24,608 bases of DNA from an uncultured Clostridium sp. (lineage in GTDB: Bacteria > Bacillota > Clostridia > Clostridiales > Clostridiaceae): positions 1 to 24,608 of the forward strand of contig UQFE01000033.1 in NCBI GenBank assembly GCA_900540255.1. The letters run 5' to 3'. Shown one piece after another: positions 1 through 8,323 of this stretch (position 1 is the first letter of the stretch; each line of letters opens with the position of its first letter). The notes below the pieces were generated by a model. The model ran no database searches. It was not told the DNA's origin and saw only the letters and a list, made by a program, of their open reading frames with translations. The translations under genes and the position numbers were made by a program.

Positions 1-50
1 TCTTTTGTTATATAAAAATGTTGTTAACAACATTTTTATATAACAAAAGA
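1..50. other. 50-bp perfect palindrome at window edge
   Basis: Bases 1-25 are exactly the reverse complement of bases 26-50, with no loop, centred on GTTAAC. The arms are AT-rich (TCTTTTGTTATATAAAAATG...). It lies beyond the terminator of the minus-strand surface-protein gene. It could serve as a bidirectional terminator for a convergent gene left of the window, but no U-tract follows it on the right. It could also extend further left out of view. The structure is certain and the function is not. Confidence 0.6.
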
Positions 51-91
51 ATATGCACAAAAATAATACTATTTATTTATAAAATAAACTA

Positions 92-137
92 AACCCCAGA
101 AGCGTATATTAACTACTGTTAACATACTTCTGAGGTT
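92..137 (-). terminator. Rho-independent terminator of the IPKTG surface-protein gene
   Basis: On the minus strand AACCTCAGAAG...GTTAAC pairs with GTTAAT...CTTCTGGGGTT across a short loop, with one small bulge. The stem is followed by a T-rich tract (TTTAGTTTATTTTAT). It begins about 12 bases after the stop codon of the gene at 149-1894, where a terminator is expected. Confidence 0.75.
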
Positions 138-148
138 AAAATTGTTAA

Positions 149-1894
149 TTATTTATTTTTCTTTTTTAGGAAGTATACACCAAATCCAATTATTAAAACT
201 GCAAATGTTATAGTTATTCCATAAAATATTCCTTGTCCTGTTTTAGGTATTTCATTTTTATTTTCAGAATTTACCTTGTTATCTGTACTAGTATTACTAT
301 TATCATCTTTAGGAGTTTCAGGTGTTACTGGTACATCTGGTGCTTCAACTTTATCATTTGATCCGCTGCCATTTCCTGGTTTATTTATATTCCCTGAATT
401 ATCATTACCTGAATCATCTGGATTTTCCGGAATACTTGGGTTATCTGGAAGTTCTGGATTACCAGGAGTAGTTGGCTCATCTGGTTTTTCTGGCTTTATA
501 GGATTAGATGGCTCTAATTCTACCATTTTCATACTTACTTTTACATTTATAGTCTTAGTTGTAGTTGCACCATTACTATCTGTTACACTATAAATTACCT
601 TGTAATTTCCAACCTTAGTTGTATCAACATCACTTTCAACAACTACTTTATCAACTGGAATTTCTCCATCCTCTTCATCAATTACCTTTACATTATCTAG
701 TTCATTAAATTTATCACCAACTACTAATTCAACATCATTTGCTATTATTACAGGTGCAGCATTCATACTTGGTGCATTTATTACTTTCTTTTCAACAACT
801 AATGTTAATGATTTTTCTGAAACATTATTAAATCTATCAGTAGCTCTCACTGTTAACTCATATGTTCCTGCTTTATTCACATCATAACTACCAATTATTT
901 CAGGATTAATAGTTCCTCCTAAATAGTCAACTGCACTTATATATTTACTTAAATCAAGTTCATCACCTTTAGTAACAACTATTTTATCAACTTCTTGCCC
1001 ATTATTCATAATAGTTATTATAGGCTTACTAATTTCTTGATTTGCAACTTCTTCAACTATTACAGTTTGTTTTAAATTAGTAACTTCTCCCTCACTATCA
1101 CTAACTGAATAGTTAATATTATATGTACCAACCTTTTTCGTATCAACCTTTCCGGTAACAACTACTTTATCAACTGGAATTTCTCCATCCTCTTCATCAT
1201 TAACTACAATATAACTTTTTGCATCAAAATCCTCTCCCTTTGATACAAAAATATTTCCATCAACTACTGTTGCTAAATTTTTCAGACTTATTACTGGAGA
1301 GGAATTTATAGTTAACTTTTCCATATTTAAATTTGCTATATCATTTCCACTAACTTGCTTATTAGTATCATTAATTATATAGCTATATGAGTTTCCGTCA
1401 TTATTTACATTAGCATTAATAGTATATGCAGAACTTCCATTTCCATCCTTAGTAACATTTATTTCGCATATTTCTAACTCTCCACCATTCTTATCTAATG
1501 GTTCATTAGATATTACAAATATTTCCATAGACTTTTTATCATCACTTATTTTAGTATGAGTTTTTATATCATTTGATTTTGATTTCACAAGCCATTCAAT
1601 GCTATTTTCTTTAAATTTAGCATTACCATCAATCTTCAAACTCAATTGTAATGATTTAATTACAGGAGTAAAATTATCCAACTTAATTTTAACTTTATCC
1701 TTTTCTATTTTTTCAACACCTAACTCTACAGCTACTTTATTACTTACTTTTTTATTATCTGCAACACCATTAATTGAATATGCAAATATAACTGCAGTAA
1801 CTGTAGATATAGCCATTAAATTAACAAATCTCTTATTTTTCTTTTTCTTATTATTTCTTCTAGTAGCTCTATTTTCAAATCTTTTCTGAATCAT
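149..1894 (-). CDS. Sortase-anchored surface protein with possible cohesin-like domain and Ig-like repeats (IPKTG signal)
   Basis: A 581-residue cell-wall protein. The ATG at 1894 is preceded by GGGGTGAT. A basic N-terminus and a hydrophobic segment at about 24-46 form a signal peptide. Residues ~50-190 form a beta-rich domain of about 140 residues whose hydrophobic pattern (VKIKLDNF..., then a GGELEICEINV strand) resembles cohesin modules; this assignment is tentative. Three Ig-like/DUF5011-type repeats follow at ~200-285, ~290-370 and ~378-455. The first and third share the segment DEEDGEIPVDKVVV. A Pro/Ser/Asn-rich stalk (~460-545) leads to IPKTG (549-553), a membrane helix and KKKNK, the class A sortase signal with I in place of L. 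It lies downstream of the M60 peptidase gene on the same strand, 232 bases away, so it could be co-transcribed or served by a promoter in the repeat element. A role as receptor for the dockerin-bearing peptidase is inference. Confidence 0.85.
   Translation of the reverse strand: MIQKRFENRATRRNNKKKKNKRFVNLMAISTVTAVIFAYSINGVADNKKVSNKVAVELGVEKIEKDKVKIKLDNFTPVIKSLQLSLKIDGNAKFKENSIEWLVKSKSNDIKTHTKISDDKKSMEIFVISNEPLDKNGGELEICEINVTKDGNGSSAYTINANVNNDGNSYSYIINDTNKQVSGNDIANLNMEKLTINSSPVISLKNLATVVDGNIFVSKGEDFDAKSYIVVNDEEDGEIPVDKVVVTGKVDTKKVGTYNINYSVSDSEGEVTNLKQTVIVEEVANQEISKPIITIMNNGQEVDKIVVTKGDELDLSKYISAVDYLGGTINPEIIGSYDVNKAGTYELTVRATDRFNNVSEKSLTLVVEKKVINAPSMNAAPVIIANDVELVVGDKFNELDNVKVIDEEDGEIPVDKVVVESDVDTTKVGNYKVIYSVTDSNGATTTKTINVKVSMKMVELEPSNPIKPEKPDEPTTPGNPELPDNPSIPENPDDSGNDNSGNINKPGNGSGSNDKVEAPDVPVTPETPKDDNSNTSTDNKVNSENKNEIPKTGQGIFYGITITFAVLIIGFGVYFLKKKNK
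638..680. repeat. 43-bp exact intragenic repeat, copy 1 (copy 2 at 1157-1199)
   Basis: Bases 638-680 and 1157-1199 are identical over 43 bp and encode the conserved core of Ig-like repeats 3 and 1 of the surface protein. The flanking repeat sequence has diverged, so identity at synonymous sites suggests recent duplication or gene conversion. Confidence 0.85.
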
Positions 1895-1914
1895 CTTATC
1901 ACCCCGTTTAATTT

Positions 1915-2123
1915 AGTGACAAGTTATAAGTGACAAGTGACAAGTTAATTATTAAACTCTTTGAAGAGTTTCTTAAAATATATTTTCTTAAATTAAGAAT
2001 CAGCTCAATTTTTCTCTCATCTTGTCACTTGCCATTTTCCACTCTTAACTATCTCAAAATTCATCATAAGCTGAATTTTTTCCTCATCTTGTCACTTGTC
2101 ACTCGTCACTCTTAACTATCCTC
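1915..2123. repeat. Decayed MITE-like element of GTGACAAG motifs with inner 60-bp tandem repeat
   Basis: The gap between the surface-protein and peptidase genes is mostly repeat. AGTGACAAGTGACAAG at 1929-1944 has an exact 16-bp inverted copy at 2088-2103. Two imperfect direct copies of about 60 bp lie at ~1996-2055 and ~2061-2123, both containing AGCT(C/G)AATTTTT, CTCATCTTGTCACTTG and CACTCTTAACTATC. A small hairpin, AAACTCTT-TG-AAGAGTTT, sits at 1954-1971. The layout (terminal inverted repeats, about 200 bp, no gene) fits a small non-autonomous mobile element or its remnant. The TTGTCA motifs might also provide -35-like sites for the downstream surface-protein gene, but I see no convincing -10. 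Confidence 0.6.
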
Positions 2124-2126
2124 ATA

Positions 2127-5100
2127 TTATCTTGCTTCTATTACTTTATTAATTACATCTTCCTTAATATTAAAGGTCTTAATGTTATTAGTTCTTTTTT
2201 CATTACCTGATGATAATTTTATTTCTGGCAGTTCATCTGGAACTTTAATTTTAAAAGTATCACTTACAAGTCTTTGTCCTCCAGTTAATGCATCTGCACT
2301 ATCTGTTCTATATAACTCAGCAAATATCTCTGTATTATCTTTCATAAAGTCATTAACATATTCTGGTTCAACCCAATAAACCCAATTTCCTTCAGAAATT
2401 TCTTGTAAATCTCCGTTATCAGGAATTTCTGCCATAAGTATTCCATTATATTTATCAGCAATATGCTCTTCATTTTGATTTAATACTAAAGGTACATTAA
2501 AAGCTGGATTTCCTCTATATTCACCAGTTATAACTATTGAACCTGCTGGAATTGATTTTTCTTCATTTTCCTCAGTTTCAGGGTTATCAACTACATAAAC
2601 AAACTTTTCTTTTAATATTCCAATACCATTTTCATAATTAATATTATCTTCTGCAACACCAATTTCAATATTATCTCCAGGAGGTGTTATTACTTCAAGT
2701 TCAGCTATTGAAATATTCTTAGTTTCTAAAGCTGTAATCTTAACATATCTTGCATTATATGAGCTTAATTGATTTCCTCCAGTAACTCCTTCTTGGTCAA
2801 AGAAAATAGTAGCTGTTGGATTATCTGCAGTTAAATTTAATGTATCTTCCTTAACAGTTGTCCAATTTGCTCCATCTTTACTAACCTCAATTTTATATTT
2901 CTTAAGTGCTGAGCTTGCCACAGCTTGTCTCTTAAATATAAATCCTGAAGTTTCAATAGGTGCAGTATACTTTATACCTACTAATGTCTTCATTTCAGTA
3001 GTATCTACTATTACATATGGATTATTATTAGGATTCATTTCTGTTAAATGAATTGAGCTATTAAATTCATCTTTAGTTAACATTCTACCTTCATAAGCAG
3101 TATTATTGTTATCATCTAAAGCTAATTTTAAATCCTTATTTTCTTCATGTGAATGAATATCATTGTGGTTTTCATTTAAACTTATTGTATTGGTAGTTAA
3201 AATTGTACTAGATTTAGCAATTCCACCTTCATGTCTAACTTTAATTGTTCCTAATTCAACTGTATTAGTTGGATTTAAATTATAATCATATGCAACTGCA
3301 GAATAAGTAACTACTCTATTATTTATATTGTCTACTACATCAGTATAAACAGTCTCTTGTCCATTTTTATTTCTTTCAATAAATCCAGCTGGCTTACCAT
3401 TTCTATATATTTCATATCCTAAAATATTATCATTGCTTTTATCTACAGATAAATTAATTGAAACATTTTTATCATTTACATAAGAACCATTTACTATTTC
3501 ATTTCCTCTAGAGTCATTTCCAAACTTAGCAGAAAGAATAGTTCCCTCTTCCATATCTGCAGTTCCTGCCATTCTTCTTCTTCTAGCTTCATCATTAATA
3601 TATTGAATCTTCTTAGTTTCTTTAGGGAATTGAGATACATATTGTAATGTTGTTTCATTTGCCACTATTCCATGTGCTTCATAAAAATCAGTTAAATCTT
3701 TTCCTGCAACCTTTGAGTTCATTCTAATTAACCATTGATCTCTATCGCCATTAGCTTTTTCCTCTGCTGTCATTTCTCTGTATGCTCTATTTAATTTTGC
3801 AAAGAATGAATCATTACTTAAATCAGCATCTCCATCAGTTAATAACATTTTATATGTACTTTCATTTTCATATGCAAGATATGGTTGCCATAACATATTA
3901 ACTACAACACTTCTATTAGTAGATAAACCAATTGTATTTGAAGTTACTTTTTTATAAAGTTCATTCATTGATGATGCATATGGACTATCTTCATCAAGCA
4001 TTGTTCCTGTAATTGCAGTCATTAAATTATTACTTGTTTCTGGATAAAGTCTATCTGCAATATCCATACAATGTCCCATTTCATGACCTATTAATCCTCC
4101 ATAAAGATGAGCTTCATCCTTATTTACTACATTTCCCATTGAATCAATCTTATAAGGAACCCCTTGAATATATGAAGCTGAATTAAATCCTACCCCTATA
4201 TGATGACTTGATGCATAAGCTGCTGCTCCCATCATCATTCTTTGATATTTAATATTTAATCTTGTAAGCGGAGCTCTATGCTTTTTAAAGTATTCTCTAT
4301 CTTCAGAGTCAATTTCTCCATTTCCATTGAAATCCTTAACCTCTTCAAATACACCTTTTTTAGCAAATCCAACTTGTACTTCCTGTTCCCATGCTAAAAG
4401 TGCATTATGTACTCTTTCAACTTGAGCTTCTATATCATTTTCTAATCCTTCTTCGATTCCTCTAAGTATTTCAGATGCTGGTAAAGTTAATGTAAATCTA
4501 TCCCCTTCTATATCTGTTGTGTTTAAAGGTGATGTTTCTTTATCATAAAGATAAATATTATTAATCTTATCTTTATCACTAACTTCTGTTGGATATAAAC
4601 TCTTTATGTCAGATATATATGTTTTTAACTCATTTATATAAGCTCTTATTTTATCTTTAACTTCTTCTTCCTTAGTAGAATCATTTATTATATTATTAAC
4701 ATTTAAATGAGGAATATCAGTAACTCCACTTAAACGAATTTGTACATTTGCACTTGTAGAACCTTGGGTAACCCTAGCCATAACTTGACCACCCTTTTCT
4801 ACATCAGCAGAAATAATTGAAGGAATTGTTATTTCAGTTCTTCCCGGAGATATTGTATAAACTTTACTCATATATGAAGTTGGTAATCCATAATTTTGTA
4901 AAAATACTATATCAACCTTTGTATTTGGGTCACTTGATCCCATATATACTACTATTTGTTTAGATGTTCCATTATCATCAACTGAAGGTCTTGCAACACT
5001 TCCTAATGACTGATAACTATTTTCCATTCCTAAAGATGGACCTTCATTATCGGTTCTAATACTAGCATCAAGAGTTGTTACCTTTTCAGAAACTTCCTTA

Positions 5101-8072
5101 TCATTAAATAACTTTTGTGCAACATCTAATTCCTTTTCTAAAATGGCTTTATCTGGATGATATTCTCCACTTAAATCATCTGGTGTATTTAATCGCTTTG
5201 ATAATTCATCTAATACATTTTGAGTAACAGACTCTTTAAGAACTAATCTTAAATCATCTTTATATAAATTCTTTATATCATCAGCTAAACTATCATATTC
5301 ATAAAATTTAAGCTCTGATATTATTTGTGTACTTCCACCATATCCTGATGTATCAACCTTTATTTTTTTTGCTCTTATAGGTTCATTTAAATTTACCATG
5401 TAATAGCTATGACCATTAGAGCTCTTTTCACTTATTGATTCCGTATAAACTACATTTTTATTATCATTCTCATCCCAATAAGTAACCTTAACCTTATATA
5501 GGCCCATATAGTGGCCCTTTTGTAATGTTCTTCCTATCCCTATTTTCCCAATTGTATAAGTGTCATCAAATGTAATTTCAGAACCTCTATCAGCACCATA
5601 ACTAGCTCCTGTATCCCAGTCATTAACCTTCCATTCAGTAGTAAAATCACCATCAACTAATGCATATTTAGAATCATAATGTAAGCCATCATCTTGAGAT
5701 GCCCATCCATTAGAATCCTTTTTATTACGAACATCAACAATATGAGTTGTTCCAATTTCATTTTCAGTTGTTGGTCTATTAATTAATTTATACTCTTGCA
5801 TCTTTGGTGGATTAACAGATGTTGTACTTGCTATATATGCCTTAGACATTTCACTTGTACCTAAATGGTTAGTTGCTGTAACCCTTACTTCATAAGAAAC
5901 ATTATCCTCAAGACCATTAACTGTATAGCTATGACTTCTTACTAATTTATTTTTATCTGGATTAGTAATATCTTCACTACCCTCAACAACTTCCTTGTGA
6001 TTATCATTTGCCTTTATCCAATTTTTATTACTATCACCAATTTTTCTGTAATAAATATCAAAATCCCTAGCTTGAGAATGTTGTTCCCATTTTACTGTAA
6101 ATGACTTATAACCTTGATCTGTAGTTAAATTTCTAGGTGGTTCTGGCTTATTTAAAGGAATAACTTGAATTTCTGATACACTTCCTTTATCACCATTATA
6201 ATAACTATCAATTGGATTAAAGTTAGCATCTACATTATCAGCTTTTCTATCAAAGGCTGAAGGCACATCTTCTTCAGTTAAATATCCACTGCTCCATTCA
6301 CCATTTAAAGATTGAATACTTACTCTATATAAATCATATGGCTTTATGTCTTTATCTAATATATTTAAATTAGTTTTATTGGTTTGTAATTTCTTAGTAC
6401 TAATAACTTGTCCATTTTCGTTAAGTTTTTGATACATTACTTCATATGAAGTTACATTTGGTTGTGCTTCCCATGATATAGTTATTCTTTCATCATGAAG
6501 ATTAGTTGATGTTTCTAAAGTCTTTATTGTAGGAATATTCATATCTGGCTTTGGAACTTCCTTATATACATTATTTAAAAACTCTATTTTAGCTATTTCA
6601 GATATATTTTTATTTCCTCTATTAGCTGTTACATTTATAGAAATTTGCTTAACAGCAACTTGAGTTCCTAAATCAATAACTATATCTCCATTTGAACCCT
6701 TTGAACGAGCTTCATTAGAATTTTCATTAAATTCTACAGTTTTTGTAACACCATTTTCATCAACATATGTTATACTACCCTTTTCTGGCATTGATGCATC
6801 TGAATTACTTGAAGTCTTAGGAGCCTTAATTACTATTTGTTCCATTTCAATTGAATTTTCTGATGCTAAAGCTATTCCTTCTTTGCTTCCTCTCATAGAT
6901 TTAGATAAATCAATCCCAAGTACTAATGGAGATTCCTCACTAGGTGCTTGTCCGTCATTTTTCCCTAAAGATACTGATTTTTCATTATCTATAAATATAT
7001 CCTTAATACTAGTACCACTTTCCAGCTTGAATTTACTTTCATCAACACTAATGCTATTTACATCAATTATTGCATCAGTATTTTCAATAACTGCCTTACC
7101 TTGAGTAGCTCCCATATTAGAATTTATATAAGTTAAATCAGCAATATCAATTTTACCGTCCTTATTAATATCAAATTTCAATGTATCTTTTGTAACTTTT
7201 GATGTTCCAATATTCTCAAATACTAAATCATAGTCTCCCATATCTATTTTTCCATCGCCATTTACATCACCAGCTAAAAATACTCCATTGTAATTTAAAG
7301 ATTCATTATTACTACTTCCTAAAATAACTCTCTTTGAAAAATCTTTAATTTCTATATTTTCTACCTTTGTATCTATATATCCCTCTGATTTAATTTCAGC
7401 AGCATATGTTCCAAGCTCTAATTTTTCAATTGTTATATGTAAAAAATAAATATCTTTTTGTCCATCTTCTAATGGCAATCTTTTTGAATTTAATTTTTCA
7501 ACCTTATATGTTATTCCATTTTCTAAATCTCCATTTTCTAAAGATAAGTCTAAATTTTGAATAATCTTACTTTCATCTTTAAATATTGATAAATCTATTG
7601 AATTTAAGTCCTTTACTGGCATAGCAAAATTCATATCAAATTCTAATTTTCCATATCTTTTTACATCTTCTATAATATTAGAAGTATTTTCTGATGTTGT
7701 TTCATTTGAAACTTCTTCATTTGGATTATTTTCTAAAGTTAAATCATCACTATTATTTTCAAATGACTCACTATTATCTATATCTGTTTGAATTTCTTCA
7801 TCCTTATTTAATTCATTATCTTCATCATTTATTTCTGAGTTAATACTACCTTCCCCTGTCTCATCATTATTTGATGAATTTTCAGTATTTGAACTTTCTA
7901 TACTTTCTGTATCTTCTACAGTAACATCAATAGAATTGTTAAACTCTTCATTTATATTAGCATTAATTGAATCATCTGCCTTAGTTGTAGCACTTACTGA
8001 TTGTGCCGCTATAGTAGTTAAATTAGTTGCTGCCAATGCAGTTAAAATAGTATTTGATACTATTTTCTTCAT
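2127..8072 (-). CDS. Secreted M60-family (enhancin/ZmpB-like) zinc metallopeptidase with dockerin-like, Fn3 and F5/8C modules
   Basis: A 1981-residue extracellular peptidase. Family members cleave O-glycosylated mucin-type proteins. The ATG at 8072 follows GGAGAGGGTG. A signal peptide (~1-28, ending SVSA) is followed by an acidic Ser/Asn/Glu linker (~30-130) and a beta domain (~135-245). A dockerin-like module (~266-322) has two Ca-loops, DVNGDGKID at 269 and DINKDGKID at 301. A CBM-like segment (~365-500), two Fn3 domains (~510-605, ~640-750) and an F5/8C-like module (~770-925) come next. The M60 domain (~1010-1500) carries zinc motif HEMGH at 1330-1334 with E1345 downstream (HEMGHCMDIADRLYPE), matching HExxHx(8-28)E. 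Another EF-hand-like loop, DFNGNGEIDSED, begins at 1247. Then follow Fn3-like (~1515-1620) and F5/8C (~1635-1795) modules and a final beta domain. There is no LPXTG or transmembrane C-terminus. Family assignment is firm; exact module borders are estimates and the substrate is inferred. Confidence 0.93.
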   Translation of the reverse strand: MKKIVSNTILTALAATNLTTIAAQSVSATTKADDSINANINEEFNNSIDVTVEDTESIESSNTENSSNNDETGEGSINSEINDEDNELNKDEEIQTDIDNSESFENNSDDLTLENNPNEEVSNETTSENTSNIIEDVKRYGKLEFDMNFAMPVKDLNSIDLSIFKDESKIIQNLDLSLENGDLENGITYKVEKLNSKRLPLEDGQKDIYFLHITIEKLELGTYAAEIKSEGYIDTKVENIEIKDFSKRVILGSSNNESLNYNGVFLAGDVNGDGKIDMGDYDLVFENIGTSKVTKDTLKFDINKDGKIDIADLTYINSNMGATQGKAVIENTDAIIDVNSISVDESKFKLESGTSIKDIFIDNEKSVSLGKNDGQAPSEESPLVLGIDLSKSMRGSKEGIALASENSIEMEQIVIKAPKTSSNSDASMPEKGSITYVDENGVTKTVEFNENSNEARSKGSNGDIVIDLGTQVAVKQISINVTANRGNKNISEIAKIEFLNNVYKEVPKPDMNIPTIKTLETSTNLHDERITISWEAQPNVTSYEVMYQKLNENGQVISTKKLQTNKTNLNILDKDIKPYDLYRVSIQSLNGEWSSGYLTEEDVPSAFDRKADNVDANFNPIDSYYNGDKGSVSEIQVIPLNKPEPPRNLTTDQGYKSFTVKWEQHSQARDFDIYYRKIGDSNKNWIKANDNHKEVVEGSEDITNPDKNKLVRSHSYTVNGLEDNVSYEVRVTATNHLGTSEMSKAYIASTTSVNPPKMQEYKLINRPTTENEIGTTHIVDVRNKKDSNGWASQDDGLHYDSKYALVDGDFTTEWKVNDWDTGASYGADRGSEITFDDTYTIGKIGIGRTLQKGHYMGLYKVKVTYWDENDNKNVVYTESISEKSSNGHSYYMVNLNEPIRAKKIKVDTSGYGGSTQIISELKFYEYDSLADDIKNLYKDDLRLVLKESVTQNVLDELSKRLNTPDDLSGEYHPDKAILEKELDVAQKLFNDKEVSEKVTTLDASIRTDNEGPSLGMENSYQSLGSVARPSVDDNGTSKQIVVYMGSSDPNTKVDIVFLQNYGLPTSYMSKVYTISPGRTEITIPSIISADVEKGGQVMARVTQGSTSANVQIRLSGVTDIPHLNVNNIINDSTKEEEVKDKIRAYINELKTYISDIKSLYPTEVSDKDKINNIYLYDKETSPLNTTDIEGDRFTLTLPASEILRGIEEGLENDIEAQVERVHNALLAWEQEVQVGFAKKGVFEEVKDFNGNGEIDSEDREYFKKHRAPLTRLNIKYQRMMMGAAAYASSHHIGVGFNSASYIQGVPYKIDSMGNVVNKDEAHLYGGLIGHEMGHCMDIADRLYPETSNNLMTAITGTMLDEDSPYASSMNELYKKVTSNTIGLSTNRSVVVNMLWQPYLAYENESTYKMLLTDGDADLSNDSFFAKLNRAYREMTAEEKANGDRDQWLIRMNSKVAGKDLTDFYEAHGIVANETTLQYVSQFPKETKKIQYINDEARRRRMAGTADMEEGTILSAKFGNDSRGNEIVNGSYVNDKNVSINLSVDKSNDNILGYEIYRNGKPAGFIERNKNGQETVYTDVVDNINNRVVTYSAVAYDYNLNPTNTVELGTIKVRHEGGIAKSSTILTTNTISLNENHNDIHSHEENKDLKLALDDNNNTAYEGRMLTKDEFNSSIHLTEMNPNNNPYVIVDTTEMKTLVGIKYTAPIETSGFIFKRQAVASSALKKYKIEVSKDGANWTTVKEDTLNLTADNPTATIFFDQEGVTGGNQLSSYNARYVKITALETKNISIAELEVITPPGDNIEIGVAEDNINYENGIGILKEKFVYVVDNPETEENEEKSIPAGSIVITGEYRGNPAFNVPLVLNQNEEHIADKYNGILMAEIPDNGDLQEISEGNWVYWVEPEYVNDFMKDNTEIFAELYRTDSADALTGGQRLVSDTFKIKVPDELPEIKLSSGNEKRTNNIKTFNIKEDVINKVIEAR

Positions 8073-8097
8073 TTACACCCTCTCCTTTTATTTTATA

Positions 8098-8103
8098 ATT
8101 ATA
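8098..8103 (-). promoter_or_regulatory. Putative -10 box of the M60 peptidase gene
   Basis: On the minus strand TATAAT, immediately preceded by TTTG, lies 25 bases upstream of the start codon. No good -35 box is visible at 16-18 bp, so the promoter may depend on an activator. Confidence 0.4.
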
Positions 8104-8166
8104 CAAATTTATAACCATTTTAAATTTTACTCTACTTTTTTGTATTTTTAAACACTTTTATTTAAT

Positions 8167-8229
8167 TTAATTCAATTTATATAAATTAATATTCAATCCT
8201 TAATTCAATTTACGACTTTTTTCGACTTT
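8167..8229 (-). promoter_or_regulatory. Cluster of direct repeats upstream of the M60 peptidase gene
   Basis: TTAATTCAATTTA occurs exactly at 8167-8179 and 8200-8212 (33 bp apart), with a further ATTCAAT at 8191-8197. Next to them CGACTTT is repeated at 10-bp spacing (8213-8219 and 8223-8229), one helical turn. Repeats phased on the helix next to a promoter with no clear -35 suggest a regulator-binding region. The AT-rich ones may be chance; the CGACTTT pair is less so. Confidence 0.35.
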
Positions 8230-8249
8230 AAAAATTCTAAAAATATAAA

Positions 8250-8314
8250 TAAAAAAATCATTCCCCATGTAATAAATTTACTAAAACTATAACTATACTA
8301 CATAAGAAATGATT
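8250..8314 (-). terminator. Rho-independent terminator of wecB
   Basis: In the minus-strand transcript AAUCAUUUCUUAUGUA (8314-8299) pairs along all 16 positions, counting G-U pairs, with UACAUGGGGAAUGAUU (8271-8256). A run of T residues (TTTTTTTATTTAT) follows. The loop is 27 bases. It lies just after the wecB stop. Confidence 0.7.
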
Positions 8315-8323
8315 AAAATTTAA

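Noticed and set aside
1930..2115. 61-residue open frame on the plus strand
   Set aside because: It is made entirely of the GTGACAAG repeat element and has no binding site or protein-like features.
2182..2379. Open frame on the plus strand inside the M60 peptidase gene
   Set aside because: It lies antisense to a well-supported gene, has no ribosome binding site or family signature, and its composition mirrors the coding strand. The same holds for other antisense frames at 276-593, 1599-1889, 6883-7104, 9644-9931, 12974-13159 and 23717-23962.
8160..8240. VirR-type toxin regulator box upstream of the M60 peptidase
   Set aside because: The repeats there do not match the CCAGTTnTnCAC pattern.
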